From Anaeramoeba flamelloides (lineage: Eukaryota > Metamonada > Anaeramoebidae), in the NCBI GenBank assembly GCA_027625915.1, contig JANTQA010000060.1, positions 5,518,001 through 5,582,000 of the forward strand: a stretch of DNA of 64,000 nt, written 5' to 3'. This document shows, piece by piece, positions 1 to 12,948 of this stretch. The notes under the pieces were generated by a model. It did no database searches and had not been told where the DNA came from. It was given only the letters and a program-made list of their open reading frames with translations. Each line of letters begins with the position of its first letter. The stretch's first letter is position 1. The position numbers and the translations under genes are program-made.

Positions 1-62
1 TTCTTTCTGTTTATTTTTTTTTTTGATTATTGTTTCTAATCCTAATAATTACATAAAAATAG

Positions 63-1224
63 GCGGACTCCATCATGCAAAAAGTAAAGAAGCATCTGGT
101 TTTTGTTATATCAATGATATTGTTTTAGGAATTTATGAATTATTAAAATACCATTCAAGGATATTATATATTGATATTGATATCCATCACGGAGATGGTG
201 TTGAAGATGCATTTTATCAAACAAATCGAGTAATGACTTGCAGTTTTCATAAATATGGAAATGATTTTTTCCCAGGGACAGGTTTGTAATTTTTAATTCA
301 TTAATTTTATTTGTTTATTTTCTCTTTCTTATTTAAACAACTTTTTTCAAATACTATTAATTTAAAAAATAATTGATATCATTTTCAGTCTTATGTCTAA
401 ACTAAATTGAATTTCTATAAAAATAATTTTCTTTTACAAATGTTAGATAATAAAAGAAGTTATACTTTTGAATAAATGAAGTGTTTGTATCAATATATTT
501 ATTTTTATATTCGTTGTTACGTAACAATTCTTGATTTTTTTTTTTTTTTTTTTTTGGAAAAAAATATGACATTTTTATTTCAAGATTAATTCAATTTAAT
601 AAGAAAAAAGAATATGATAAAAAAAAAATGAAAAATTGAAAAACGATCTATATAAACTTGAACTTTGTTTCAATTAAAAGGTACGAAAAAAATTTCTAAA
701 TATAAATTATTTTTTATAAATGACTTTTGAAGAAAAAATAAGAAATAAATAGAATAATAAACATATCAAAGATTATTTAATATACATATGCAGTGAATCT
801 AATCAACCAATATATTTTTTTAAAAATAGAAAAATTAAAATTCTTAGGGGAATCGATTGAGAGAAAGAACATTGCCCATTTTGATCTTCAATTGAAGATC
901 AAAGAAAATTCCAATAGAAATCAATATTATTTTTTTACAATCAGTTTCACAGTTTCAGTAACATTAAAACAAGACATTTTTACTAAGTGGCCATTGATTT
1001 TACATTCAAAAAAAATTTACAAATGAATTATGTTTCAATGGGAAAATCGAAAAATCTAAAAAAAAAGTGTAAAGATGTTAAAAAATGATTTTCAATTTTG
1101 AAAATTTGAAAATAATTTTTTCTTCTAATATCCAAACAATCATTTAAACACACATAATAAATATCTTGCAACTTGGCCACCTGACCTGGAAAAAAGTTTT
1201 ATATTTTTATCTATCTATCCATAA

Positions 1225-1263
<39 letters not shown>

Positions 1264-4171
1264 AAAAAAAGAAAATAATAGAGAAAGAGAAGAGGGATAA
1301 AAATTGGAAAAAAAAACAAAAATAGAAAGAATGAAGAGAGAAAAAAGAGAGTAGAGGATATCATCTGAAATTTATGGATTTAAAACAGATCTTAATTGAA
1401 GAGATCTGAAAAAAAAAAATTTCTTGAAGATTCACAAAATACATAATTATATACAATAGACATTAAAAAACGAGAAACTGTCGTTTTTATTTGTGTGTTT
1501 GTTATTTTTTTTTTTGTTTTTTTTCACTTGGATTTGTTTTAATAGATACTTTTCAATCACTCATATATCTTATCTTAATTATATAATGGATTGGAAATTT
1601 TTTGATTAAAAAAAAATGAATTAAAAAGTCTAAAAACTTGAATTAATGATATATTAAGAGTAATTTTAAAAGCTCAAAAGTGCACACCAAATAAATATTA
1701 TCCGAAATGAGACTAGAGTTGATTTCAGTAATTTAAGTATAAACCAAAAAGTAAACTTTTTGAAAAAAAATTAAACCAATTGAATTCACAACAACTTCTT
1801 TACCTAATAACTTATGATATTGACTATATTTGGGGAGAAAAAAATGATAAAAATTGAAATCAAATGGAAAATATTGAATGAATTAAAAAACAAAAATTTA
1901 GAAGTAAAACAAAATTTGTAAAACATTATTTTAAAAATTCGCTAAATTTGAACAAATACTGGGAAACTTCTGAATATTGTGGAATAATTCGAAAACAGTC
2001 AGAATATACTAGATTTAAACAAAAAGGTTAACTTAATCAAAAATCTTAAAGATCGTTCATGAAAATTTGATCCTTTATGAATTGTTTAAAGAGGTATTCT
2101 TAGCTTCCCAATGGAAATAACTGTAAATTTTGTACTTTTTGTTTAAAATCAAAAAAGACCAAAAGCCATATACAAAATTTAGATAATTTTCTTTTGGGAT
2201 GTCAAAATATGAAAGTTAACTACTTTATATAACCTTAATATAAGTTCAATTAAGAATTGAGAATTTACAAAAATAGATTTATATTTATAAAAGGTTTTGT
2301 TTTTTTTTACTTTTCAATTTTAATTTTGGTTGTTTTTTTTGATTATTATTATTGTAAAAACTGAGTTTTTAAGTGAATATGCTTAAATATTTGCATACAA
2401 TCTTATTTTAATTATGAAAGAAAATATTCATGTGATAAAACTTGTAATTTTGTGTGTTATAACAAATAATTAAAGAATTTGGAATGTGCCACTGATAAGA
2501 AAGAAAAAAAAAAACGATTATTCAAAAATGTCTTGACAAAGTTAAATATTTGGGCATTTTGCTTTAAAAAAAAATAATTGAAATTGAAAAAAAAAAAAAA
2601 AATGTTGTGATGGTCATAATTTCAATAATAATTCAATCAAACTTCTTTAAATTTTATATACTCTTATCATTTTTTCATAAAAAAAAAAAAAAAAAACAAT
2701 AGGAAAATTGGATGATATCGGGGAAAGTTTAGGAACAAATTATGCTGTAAATGTACCATTGAAAGATGGCATGGATGACGAGTCATATTTTATTCTTTTT
2801 AAAAAGGTAATAGATGCAATTATGGTTTATTATCAACCATCTGCCATTGTTCTTCAATGTGGTGCTGATACTCTTACGCGAGACAAACTGGGCACATTTA
2901 ATTTAAGTATCAAGGGCCACGGTAAATGTGTAAGTTATGTGAGGGGTTTAAATAAGCCATTGTTAGTACTGGGCGGTGGTGGCTATACTCCAAAAAATGT
3001 TGCAAGATGTTGGACATATGAAACCTCTTTATTAATCTGTGACATTGAACTTGAAAATGAATTGCCATTAAGTGCATATTCGTTCGAATTTCCCAAAGAA
3101 ACTTCTTTGCATATCGAGCCCTCAAGCACATTGAAAAATCAAAATGATAAAAAAAATTTAAATAGAATATTTTCACAAATTTATCAAAATTTAAAACAAA
3201 CTGAGCCCGTTCCCTCGGTGGGGAAAAGAGAAATCCCTCATGAAATTTTTCGATCACAATTTGAATTGTCTGATGATGAGGATGAATATGATAAAGAAAT
3301 AGAAACAAATGAAAGATATAATTCTGAACAAGATATTTTTTCAAAACAATTTTCTTGGCAAAATTCTCGATTTGAACTTGTCTTTTTTGAAAAAGATTAT
3401 AGCAAAAAAGATCAGAATTTACAAGTTATTGAAGAACCAAAATTAATATTCAAAAAAAAAGAAAAACAAAAGAATAAAAAAAAGTCCCTTTCTTCTCAGG
3501 ATGTTGAATTATTTTGTAAGAATAAGAAAAAAATAAAATCTCAAAAGCAATTTGTTTCGACACAAGAAAAAGTTTCAAAATCAAAAGTAAAATCAGAATT
3601 AAAATCAAATGCCAAATTAGAATACGAATTACAATTACAGTGCAAATCGGAAACAAAAAGTATAAATACTATTCAAAATGATAAGAAAATTAATCTTATT
3701 AATCATATTAAAAGTGAAGAAAAAACAATTCCAATATACCAATTAAACCCCAATCCACAATTTGAAAGAAAGCATATTATATATCAAAAAGAAAATTCTC
3801 TAATGAGTGCACCAACCCTTAGCAAAATACAAATGAAATTGGAAAGATACAAAATATTGCAAGAAAGTAATCAATTTAAAAATCTAATTGACAATTTTAA
3901 AACAAACGAACAAAAAAATCAGAAAAGGTGCGAAGATCAAATCAATGATTTACCAATTCCCATCAAAAACTATCCAATTTTAAGTAGAAAAAAACCTTTA
4001 CAAAATTCAAAAAAATCAAAAGTTTCTCTAATTTCTAGATCAGATATTTCAAATAATTTACAAAATAATATTGAAAGAAATATTTTTAACCATAATAAAT
4101 TTAAAATTACTTCTCAAGATAAAAAAAGAATTCGAAAAAATTCTAAAACTAAAATCGAAGAAAAAATCTAA
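63..4171 (+). CDS. Class I histone deacetylase (HDAC1/Rpd3-like), 5' end outside window
   Basis: Exons 63-281 and 2703-4171, joined over a 2421-bp intron (282-2702, GT...AG) that splits a Gly codon; the join restores PGTGKLDDIG, matching PGTGDLRDIG of human HDAC1. The AG at 61-62 looks like the acceptor of the first visible exon; about 130 N-terminal residues of the family lie upstream of the window. The enzyme removes acetyl groups from histone lysines using zinc. Visible catalytic parts: GGLHHAK (paired His), DIDIHHGDG (Asp and His zinc ligands), QCGADT (third zinc ligand), and GGGGYT (catalytic Tyr). An acidic patch LSDDEDE resembles the HDAC1 tail. After about residue 3150/3 of the second exon comes a Lys/Asn/Gln/Glu-rich tail of about 330 residues with no domain I recognise, far longer than in animal or yeast class I enzymes. 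Family assignment is firm; the role in a given complex is inferred. Confidence 0.95.
660..1190 (+). repeat. Dispersed repeat family A, copy 1 (in HDAC intron)
   Basis: About 530 bp inside the 2.4-kb HDAC intron. It matches, with many point differences and small gaps, 63507-64000 and more weakly 38364-38810. Shared landmarks are the start AACTTTGTTTCA, the stretch TTCCAATAGAAATCAA, and ATTTTTTCTTCTAATATC near the end. No coding capacity is apparent. The rest of this intron is AT-rich with homopolymers and shows nothing else I can name. Confidence 0.7.
1229..1260. repeat. (AT)n microsatellite
   Basis: About 16 uninterrupted AT dinucleotides in the HDAC intron, next to a GA-rich stretch (1262-1340). 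Confidence 0.9.
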
Positions 4172-4332
4172 TTAAACTTTTTCTTTGAAAATTTATAAAT
4201 AAAAATTATTAAATCATTCTTGTTTATTTTTTTTTTTTTAATGGTGTTTAATTATTGATAGTATATTTAAATTTGAAATAAAATTGTAAATTTTATTATT
4301 AATTAATACAAATAGCCTTTTTAATATGAGTT

Positions 4333-4867
4333 TATAAATTTAATTCCTAGAATTTGGAAACAGTTATAAAAATTTCAAAGAATAACAGAACTATACTTTC
4401 ATCAAATTTGGTCATACTTTTTTATTTTTTAACAACTATTGAAATTCATTTTTTTTATTTTTTTTTTTTTTCCTGTTAGATAATCTGTTTCATTTGATCT
4501 GGAAAAATTTTTCAATGATTGATATAAAGACTCACATTTAAAAACAAAAAATCGCTCCCTATTAGTTGATGGTTTATTATTATTTGATCGTTTAATAATT
4601 GTTAATGAAATTTCAACAAATTTATCAATTAAATTTTTTATAAAGCGTGTATCATATATTGTAGATCTTATTTTGTTTTTTTTTTTGTGTTTTATATTTT
4701 TTTCTTTTATTTGAATGAAGAGGGTTACTTATCAAAGTATTAATATTGTGTAACTTAAATGTGATTTTAAATCAATATTTGAAAGTTACAATATTACAAT
4801 TTATTACTCTTTTTTTGCCTATTTTGGATTTTGGATATCAACAAATATTTGGGAATGGGGTTTACTT
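4333..4867 (+). repeat. Inverted-repeat element family D, copy 1
   Basis: A non-coding element of about 535 bp. Landmarks shared with the copies near 24.3, 36.0, 36.6, 40.5 and 42.9 kb include AATCTGTTTC, TGATCTGGAAAA, AAATTTCAACAAATTTATCAAT, TAACTTAAATGTGATTTTA and the end GGAATGGGGTTTA. The ends of better copies are inverted repeats (TATAAACTxxATTCCAAAA at both sides), so this is a miniature DNA transposon. This copy is among the most diverged. Confidence 0.7.
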
Positions 4868-5050
4868 TAAAATTATTTTTTAATTTTTCGAGTGTATTTT
4901 TTAGGATGAATGATTTTTCTCTTTATAGGGAAGAAGAGAACAACTAAAAAAGATCAAGTTTTTATACATGAATACTAATAGAAATAAAAAACGATGACAT
5001 CCATACCTTGATATAAAATTGAAAAAGCAAAGGTAAAAAATATTGAAACC

Positions 5051-5085
<35 letters not shown>

Positions 5086-5763
5086 TTATAATGTACGAAA
5101 TATTTTCAGATCAATTAAAATTTTCCAAAAAAAAAAGGATAAAATAATAATCTTTCATTAGAAAACTTATAATTATTGAATGTAAATTGTATATAATTAA
5201 ATACAAAACTGAATAATAAATATCGCTTAACAAAAAGGTCAAACTGGCAAAAAATCATTAAATAAAATAATATTATTAATAAAAAATTGTACATAGAGTG
5301 ACATATTTTTAAAAAGTTAATCATAATTCAATTGAAAATTTATGAATTTGTAGATTTTAATATATTCTTATAAATATTGGAAACCTTTATATGTTTTTAA
5401 TATATTTGAGAAAAAAATTATAAATTTATATTTCTATCGGTTTTTTTACTCCTCCTGTTTCAGGACGTGTATAATTTTTAATTTGGTCATGTGAATGATA
5501 TAATATTTTTTTACTTTAATGTTTTAATTATTTTTCTTCTTCTCTTTTTTTATTTAGTAAATTTTCTTTGATTACTCCTTTCTCACAATAAATAAATAAG
5601 AATATAACAATTTATACTTTTTCACCTATAAAATATTTATTTTAAGGTGATTTTCTTTTGAAATGTATTAACTAAAAAAATTATAATTTGTGATTGTTTA
5701 AAAAAGTTTTTTACAATTAATTTACTAATTAAAAAAAAAATGTTATAATTTTTTAATTTTATG

Positions 5764-5930
5764 TAAGCTATTTCCAATAATATAGGGCATTTTTTATTTC
5801 AATAATTATTTCTTAATATTAATTCAATTATACAAAATGTACAACAATAATATGTTTTTTAACATATCATACTTAATTTCTTGTATTTTGAAGTTTTATT
5901 AATGGATTCTAAATATTTTTTTTTGAATTA
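5764..5930. repeat. 167-bp identical repeat E, copy 1
   Basis: Runs from TAAGCTATTTCC to TTTTTTTTTGAATTA. Read base by base it is identical to 46350-46516, while the flanks differ at once on both sides. No inverted repeats at the ends and no open frame. A recent transposition, a SINE-like or small RNA-derived sequence, or recent conversion would all fit. Confidence 0.85.
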
Positions 5931-5962
5931 TCATCTAAATTACTAATTTACTATTAGTAATC

Positions 5963-6292
5963 AGAGTGTTGACATAGAGTGCTGTAGAATGGTCGTCAAG
6001 TGCCTCCAAGTGCCTCGATTTTCTTGAGGTTTTTTATTTTATTTGTTAAGTTTTCTCGGTTTTTTTCAGGTTTTCTATTTTATTTGTGAAGTGTTCTTGG
6101 TTTTTTTTACTTTAGAAATAAACCGAAAATTTATTAAAATTTTCGGTGTATTTCTCAAGTAAAAAAAAACCTAACGAAAATCTATTGGTTTCCAAAGAAA
6201 CAAAAAACTCAAGAAAACCTAACGTTGGCTCTCAATAATTCAAAAGAATAGATCAAAATCGACGAATTAACTCAATTACTTAGAATTGGTAA
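5963..6292. repeat. Foldback element family C, copy 1
   Basis: The outer part has motifs such as GTCGTCAAGTGCCTCCAAGTGCC. Inside are inverted arms built from GAGGTTTTTTATTTTATTTG and CCTAACG, around a central hairpin (AAATAAACCGAAAATTT / AAATTTTCGGTGTATTT near 6116-6160). The distal part ends with a second pair of inverted motifs (AATTCAAAAGAATAGATCAAAATC and its near reverse). Related copies lie at 22206-22675 and 42119-42291. Non-coding, so presumably moved by a transposase made elsewhere. Confidence 0.7.
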
Positions 6293-7003
6293 AAGGTTAC
6301 TTATCTCATACAATTCAAATTCCAATATACCAAAGTTTAATTTTAAACGGTTCTGTGGTTAAGGTGATCATGACAATTCAACATCACTAATAAAACTTAT
6401 TTATTTTTAAGAAAAAAATATTTTACTCCATTATTTAATTCAAAAGCGATTTTACAATTAATCGAGGATTACTTGTGAGACTAAAAAGTTAAAAAATTCT
6501 GTTGTGTTTGTTTTGGGATGGAATTGGATAGAGTAAGACAAAAGGTATTAGGTTAAATTCTAAATTTAACACTTTCCTTTCTTTTTTTCTTAGCTATTTG
6601 TTCGAGAAACAAATGAAAAATCAGAGAGGGTTTTCTTTTAAAATGCACTTCTTTATAAATTAACTCTTTCCTTCTCTCAGATAGATCCCAATCTCAACAA
6701 AAAAAAAAAAAAAACGTAATTAGTCCCTTTTATTATAAAAATCCAAGAATTTGGATCTTCAGAGTCTCTAATTAAAATTTTGAACAAGTTTTGTTAGTGG
6801 TTTGATCTCAATTCACATATTGTTAAAAGCTTTGCACAGAAAATGGAAAAAAAGTGATTACAATCACTAATAAAAAGTGTTTGTTCGTGAAAAATATATT
6901 GAGAAAAAACTTTTACATTTTTTGAACTTTTAATCACGATTCAATTTTGTTTTGAAAGCTTTGCTTGTTTGGAACGATATTTTCTCAATATAACAAAAAA
7001 CAA

Positions 7004-10000
7004 ATGAGCAAGCATACAAAAACAATTCAAAGTGGATCAAAGTTACAAACTACAAAGGAACGTAACACATATTTTAAAAATATTTTAAAAGACTTTAGGC
7101 ATGAGAAAAACAAAGAGAACAAATTCGAAATCCTTCAGCAGATTCTTCTTCAATTGGCAAAGCAACTGCACAGCACAAAGAACTTTTCTTTACCAAAAGA
7201 TCTTTTACGTTCTTTCATAAAAAGCTTTTTACAAATCATAATTCAGCAAACACACCAAATCGAGAAAGAATATTTGCTGACCGAAAAAATTAATGAGGAA
7301 CTTTTTGTTTTCATTAAAGAGTCCAACCCCTATGGGATTGTTGATCTCCTCTATTGTTTTGATAAATTAATTTCCTTATCTTCAAATATACAGAATGAAA
7401 CCAAAATAAAAATATCTAAAAAGTTAATTCCTTTCTATTATATTATGTCCAAATACCAAACACAGACAAAGTGCAATTCTCAAGAATGTAAGTGAACGCT
7501 TAACCTCTTATTAATTTTTTTTTTTCTTTTCTTTTCTTTTCTTTTTATAATTACTAAACATTTTTTTCATCATTAGCTTTCTTAAATTTTACACTCTAGC
7601 TTACCATTTACATTCACTCCTTTCTCTGCCTTTTAAGAACTTTTTTTTTTTATTTTTTTGTGACAGTCCAATCTAATTTTTACAGATCGGTGCTTTTAAC
7701 AATAGAGATCGTATTAGGGATTAATTGATTTTTATATTTTTTAGCAAGAGACTTTTTTCGAATTAACTTCTCTTCCACAACGTTGTTTGTTTGGAAAATC
7801 TAAAAAACAAAAATTTTAAAAAGTTTTCAGGAAATTGTTCGGTTGGCTCTTTGAAACGGCTTTGTAGATCCTTTTTAAACCTCTTTTCTTTTCTCATCCT
7901 TTGTAAAATGGTTTGGGAAAGCAGATCGAATTTTTAAGAAAAAAAAAAAAAAAAAGGATCTTTTTTTGAAAAACCAATCAAGCACTGAATTATATTCGAG
8001 TTTGAATAAAATTGTACTGTTTTACTTCAACAAAATTGGGTATCTCACATGTCTTCTAGCACTTTTTTGTGTGTTTCTTTTTCAAAATACAAAAAAAAAA
8101 AAAAAAACAAAATTCTAAACATATTACAATAATTCCAGAAAAAGAAATCTTGAAATATATATCAATTTTAATTGACCCTTCAATAAAAAATAAGAAATAA
8201 TATTAGTTTATTGGCTATTAGACAAAAAACAATTGATAATTATTTGTTTACAGAAATTTCTATCGTGCTTTTTCGAAAAAAGTGTGGCATTTTTTAATAT
8301 ATATTTCATTAAAATATTCTCTTTTGAAATAATCCGATGAGTAAAGTGATAAATATGAAACGAGGAAAATGGATAATATATCATTGAATCAGTAAATAGT
8401 GTGTATATTTCAAAAGTATTCATCAAAATATTTTTGAACAATAAAAATTCATTCCCACTTTTTTGGAGAAAACAACTTACGGCAAAATTCAATAAAAAAT
8501 AGAAAACATGGTCATGATCCAAATAATTTTTTCAAAAATAAAATACATCAGTTTTCTATTTTCAATTCGAAATTTTGTTGAATTAAATCGACTTGGAAAA
8601 AAAATTTTACAAATCAAAAAGAAAAAAATTTGCACCAATTTTATTTTTTTCCATTTTTCCCCTCATTGATGAGTTTTCTTTATATTGGAAAGAAGAGTTA
8701 CAAAGGAAAAAAAGCAAGTAGTTACTTACTAAGACTGATATAATCTTAAACATGACGTCATGAGTAACTTGAATATAAAAACAAAAAAGCAAAGGCTAAA
8801 AAATGCAAAAGTGTATAAAAAAAACAAAAAAAAAAAAAAGAAATTACAACACTTAAGGGTCTAGTCATTTACCGTGAAAATGTACCATACTAAAGGGGTG
8901 ACCTGAGACCAAAAAGGGTATTGTGAAATAGGCCTTCTTTTGGTTGACAAAAATCCAATAACAAAAAAAAAAATTCATTGGATATCTTTGAAAAAAAATT
9001 CAACGAAAAGAAAAATAAGCTTAAAAGAGATCTCAATTTCAAAAAATCAAAATTTAAAAAAAAAATTCTCATTTTCTTTTTCAAAAGGTTTAAATTTCTT
9101 TAATTTAAAACAAATTGCTTTCTTGTATTTCGCAATCAATTTTATTCGATTTAATCTGATTTGTGGTTATTTTAAAACCCTCTAAATTTGACCAAGTAAG
9201 GATTATGTAATATTCTTTCAATAAAAATAACTCATTTGAAAAATGAAAAAAAAGAAAAAAAAAGTCACCGAGATCTCAAAAAGCGCCAAAGAGCGACACT
9301 TCAAAACTGACATTGTTGTTTTCAAAATTGTAATTCACAACCATTCTAATTGGAAATTGAGTGTCGCTCTTTGGCGCTTTTTTCTAAAAATGTCCTCATT
9401 TTTGGTTGTTGATTTTTGGAGATCGATAGTATATCATAGGCTGGTTGGTTTTTGATTGGTGTTTGGTCCTCCATAAAATTACTAAAAAGTTTTTTTCCAT
9501 TTCAGAATAAAAAATTTCACCGTAATGACTCTACCCTTAAGCAACTACCCCCCAATGAAAATTTCTGATCAATTATCAAACTAAACTAAATTAACCAAAA
9601 GTATCATGTCTGTGATTTTGGGAGTCCTTAATTACAGATAGCATTGTTTTTTTATTTTTTTTTTTACCAATTGCTTCTTATATACCCTTTTTAAATTTCA
9701 ATTTTTTTTTTTTTTCATTTTTTCTTTTCACTTTTCAATTTTTTGCTTTTGCTTTTTAAACAAAAAAAAAAAGTGTATGTCTTTCCCTTGAAAAATCGCG
9801 GAATCTATTATTTAACGCTTAAATTACCTTTGAGGAAATTTAAGTAAAAGGACATTTAGAGTGTAATTTACACTTCTTCCATCAATAAATAAGTCGATTT
9901 TTTTAAAAAAGTTTAAAAAATTAACTTTATAGATTCCTTTGACAAATTATTTCTGAAATCTTGGAAATATATTGATATTACAATTAGCCTTTTAAAAATG

Positions 10001-12847
10001 TAAACAAAACTAAGATACCTTTTGGTTTTTAAGCTGATGATTATTGAGTTATTCTTTGAAATTAAAAAATTAAAAAAATAGCGACTTTTAGAAGTTCTAC
10101 ATATTAATTATTAAATACCGGAATAAGCTATTATTTTGAGTTTCTATTTTTTCAATTTGGAAAAGTAATTAAAAAAACAATTTCCAAAATTACAATTTTT
10201 TCATTTTGATCTTTAGTAAAAAATCCAATAATTTATTCTTAAATAATATTTATAATAGATTTTATAGAAACATGAAAACCGTAGCACAGAAACCATCAAG
10301 ACACATTAATATAATTTACACACAATTACAACATACTTTAATTATAGACAAATCTATCACGAAGCTAATCCCTTAAATAGTGTTATATTAGAATTGAGTT
10401 TAATAATGATATTTTAAAAAAATTTGCAACACTTTTTAGGAAATAGCTTGTAATAATAGACTAAAAAAATTACTTTTTGTTAAATAAATAGCAAGTAAAG
10501 AAACCAATTAAATCTTAAATTAGATTTCATAAAAAACTATTTTACAGAATAAAGGTGTAACTTTAAGATCTTAAAATAAATTAAATAGTAATTCTTATAT
10601 TTGATAGAGAGATTCTACCAAAAATACTATATATTTTGTAATTTTTTTTATCTCTTTAATTAATCTTTTTTCATTTCTTAAAAAAAAAATAATTTTCAAA
10701 TCAAATGAATATATCTTTTTAATTCAAAAACAATTCATTTTCAGAGAGCTTTGTACTTAATTTCATGAACAATTGCTTAGTAAAATAAAACATTAATTTT
10801 TAAATCCAAAAGATCGTTTATACATTTAACCTTTTTTAAAGAAAAATATTTTCAAAAAGTAACAAAATTTTTTTAGAGAGAAAAAAAAAATAAAATTGCC
10901 TTGCAAAAGAAAAATATTTTCAAAAAATTAAAAAGACAAAGAAAAAGAAAATAGTATACCAACAAAAAAAGAAAAAGAAAAAGAAAAAGAAAAAGAAAAA
11001 GAAAAAGAAATAATCCATCAGAATTTATGATAATTTTTTTGAATAAATTGATAAAAAAATAACCTCAGGTTTGAAAAGAATAAGATATTTCAAAAAAACA
11101 ATCAATTTTTTAATTTTTGTTTCTTAAAAAAAGAAAAATAAAAATTCTATTTTTCTTCTCAAATAAAAATTCTATTTTTCATATCAAATAAAATGTACAT
11201 CTTTTTTTGAATCTTTGTAATAATAGTATTATAATTATTAAGATTTTTCAAGTAACAAAAGATATCAATTTCAATAACAACTAGAGACATTATGTGTATT
11301 GTTTAATCATATTCCACATAAGATGGAATATTGAGAAAGGAATTTTCTCAATTAAAAAAATTAATTGAATATTTTTTTGAGAAATATATTTTTATTTACT
11401 CTGATTTGTAATTTATCGAAAATTATTTGATCAAAAAAAAAAAAAAAAAAAAAAAAAAAACAATAAAATTTCTGAAATAATCTAAAAATAATATCTGAAT
11501 ATTAAATTTATATTTTTCTCTTTAATATAATTTCTTCAATATAAAAAAAGTTTTTGATGGATTAATTAAAATGACAAAAAGGATTTTAATCAAATTTTTT
11601 AAAGATGAAAAATGTACAAAGATGATTATTAAAAAAGATTTAATGACATATTTATATCAAATCTTATTTTATATGGATTGCAAAAACCCATCTGCTGTGC
11701 TTATTATCAAGGGTGTTGAAGTAATATTTAACAAAATCTTTGAAAGTAATGTAAAAGAAATCATTGAGCATGGGGTTGTTTCAAATATATTGGAAAATTT
11801 CTATGAAAACTTTTATAATAAAAATGGAGACAAGAAAGAATTGTTGCTATATATTTATTTAATATTAATTAATTTAATAAACTATTCCTGGAAAATTAAA
11901 AGAGAATTATTTGACAAATTTATGAGTAATGATGGCTGTTATAAATTAATTGACCCGTTGATTAATTATGTTAAATCAAAAGAAATAAATAGTTTTTTAA
12001 TATTAAAGTTTTTAACAAAAATTTCAACTTTAGGATATTTGGGAGATTTCCCAAAATTTGAAATTAAGAGTATTAAAATTGTTAAAAGAAAAAAAATTCG
12101 GGATTTATTAAAAAAAAAAAAAAATAAAAACCATTTATTATGTAGTGTTTCAATCTTAATGTTTTTACAAAAATTATTTATTAGGCTGTCCTATATTAAA
12201 GACCCAAATGGCCAATTACAAATTGTTATTTCTACAATATTAGAAAAAATTTTGGATTATTATTTATTAAACAAATATAATTATTTTTTTATTCCAAAAA
12301 TTTTTTGGCAAGAATTGCTATGTAATTTAGATCAATTTGGAAGCGATAGTATTAGAAATATTTTAACTGGCATTGAAACTTTAACACATAATTTAGAAAT
12401 TGAATTATTTCCAATTGATATTTATAAAATTATTTTGGATTTTTCATATTGGAACAGATATACAAACCAAACTCAAACTACAATTTTTAATTTGTTATTA
12501 AAAATTTTAACGCATAATAAAAATGTTCCATTAAAATTATTTAATGATTTAGGAACTGTAATTTTTACTCATTTTGAAAACTATAAAATTTTGACGATCA
12601 ATAAAAATAATAATAATAATGAAATTAACATCAACAACAACAAAAATGATAATGATAATACTGAAAAAGAAAAGGAAATAAATGATAATAAAGAAAATAA
12701 TAATAATAATAATAACAATAAAAATATCAACAGCAGTAACAATAACAATAACGATAACGATAACAAGAATGATAAAAACAACAACAACAACAACAACAAC
12801 AATGATAATAATAATAATAATAATAATAACAACAACACCAACATTGA

Positions 12848-12888
<41 letters not shown>

Positions 12889-12896
12889 CCAACACC

Positions 12897-12948
<52 letters not shown>

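Larger units (their letters stand above)
4172..7003. other. Intergenic region between HDAC and BEACH gene
   Basis: No coding region that I can support. It holds copy 1 of the inverted-repeat element family D (4333-4867), one of two identical 167-bp sequences (5764-5930), and a foldback element (5963-6292). The last 700 bp before the BEACH start codon, AT-rich with scattered CTTTCC and TTTCTC runs, should contain the promoter, but no motif can be singled out. Confidence 0.6.
7488..11550 (+). other. Intron 1 of the BEACH gene (4063 bp)
   Basis: Donor GTAAGT at 7488; acceptor AAAAAAAG at 11543-11550 after a TAATATAA stretch. An in-frame TAA at 11523-11525 forces either this acceptor or a start at 11571. 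Using the acceptor adds FFDGLIK before MTKR and aligns with WDFY3. The intron carries the TTAA-flanked element 8857-9536, a LINE 3' end (9785-9900), a family F copy (9910-10400) and a GAAAAA microsatellite. The stretches 7500-8850 and 10400-10960 show nothing recognisable. Confidence 0.7.

Noticed and set aside
8208-8522. 104-codon minus-strand frame inside intron 1 of the BEACH gene
   Set aside because: Begins with TTG rather than ATG, Phe/Ile-rich as expected of AT-rich DNA, no recognised motif.
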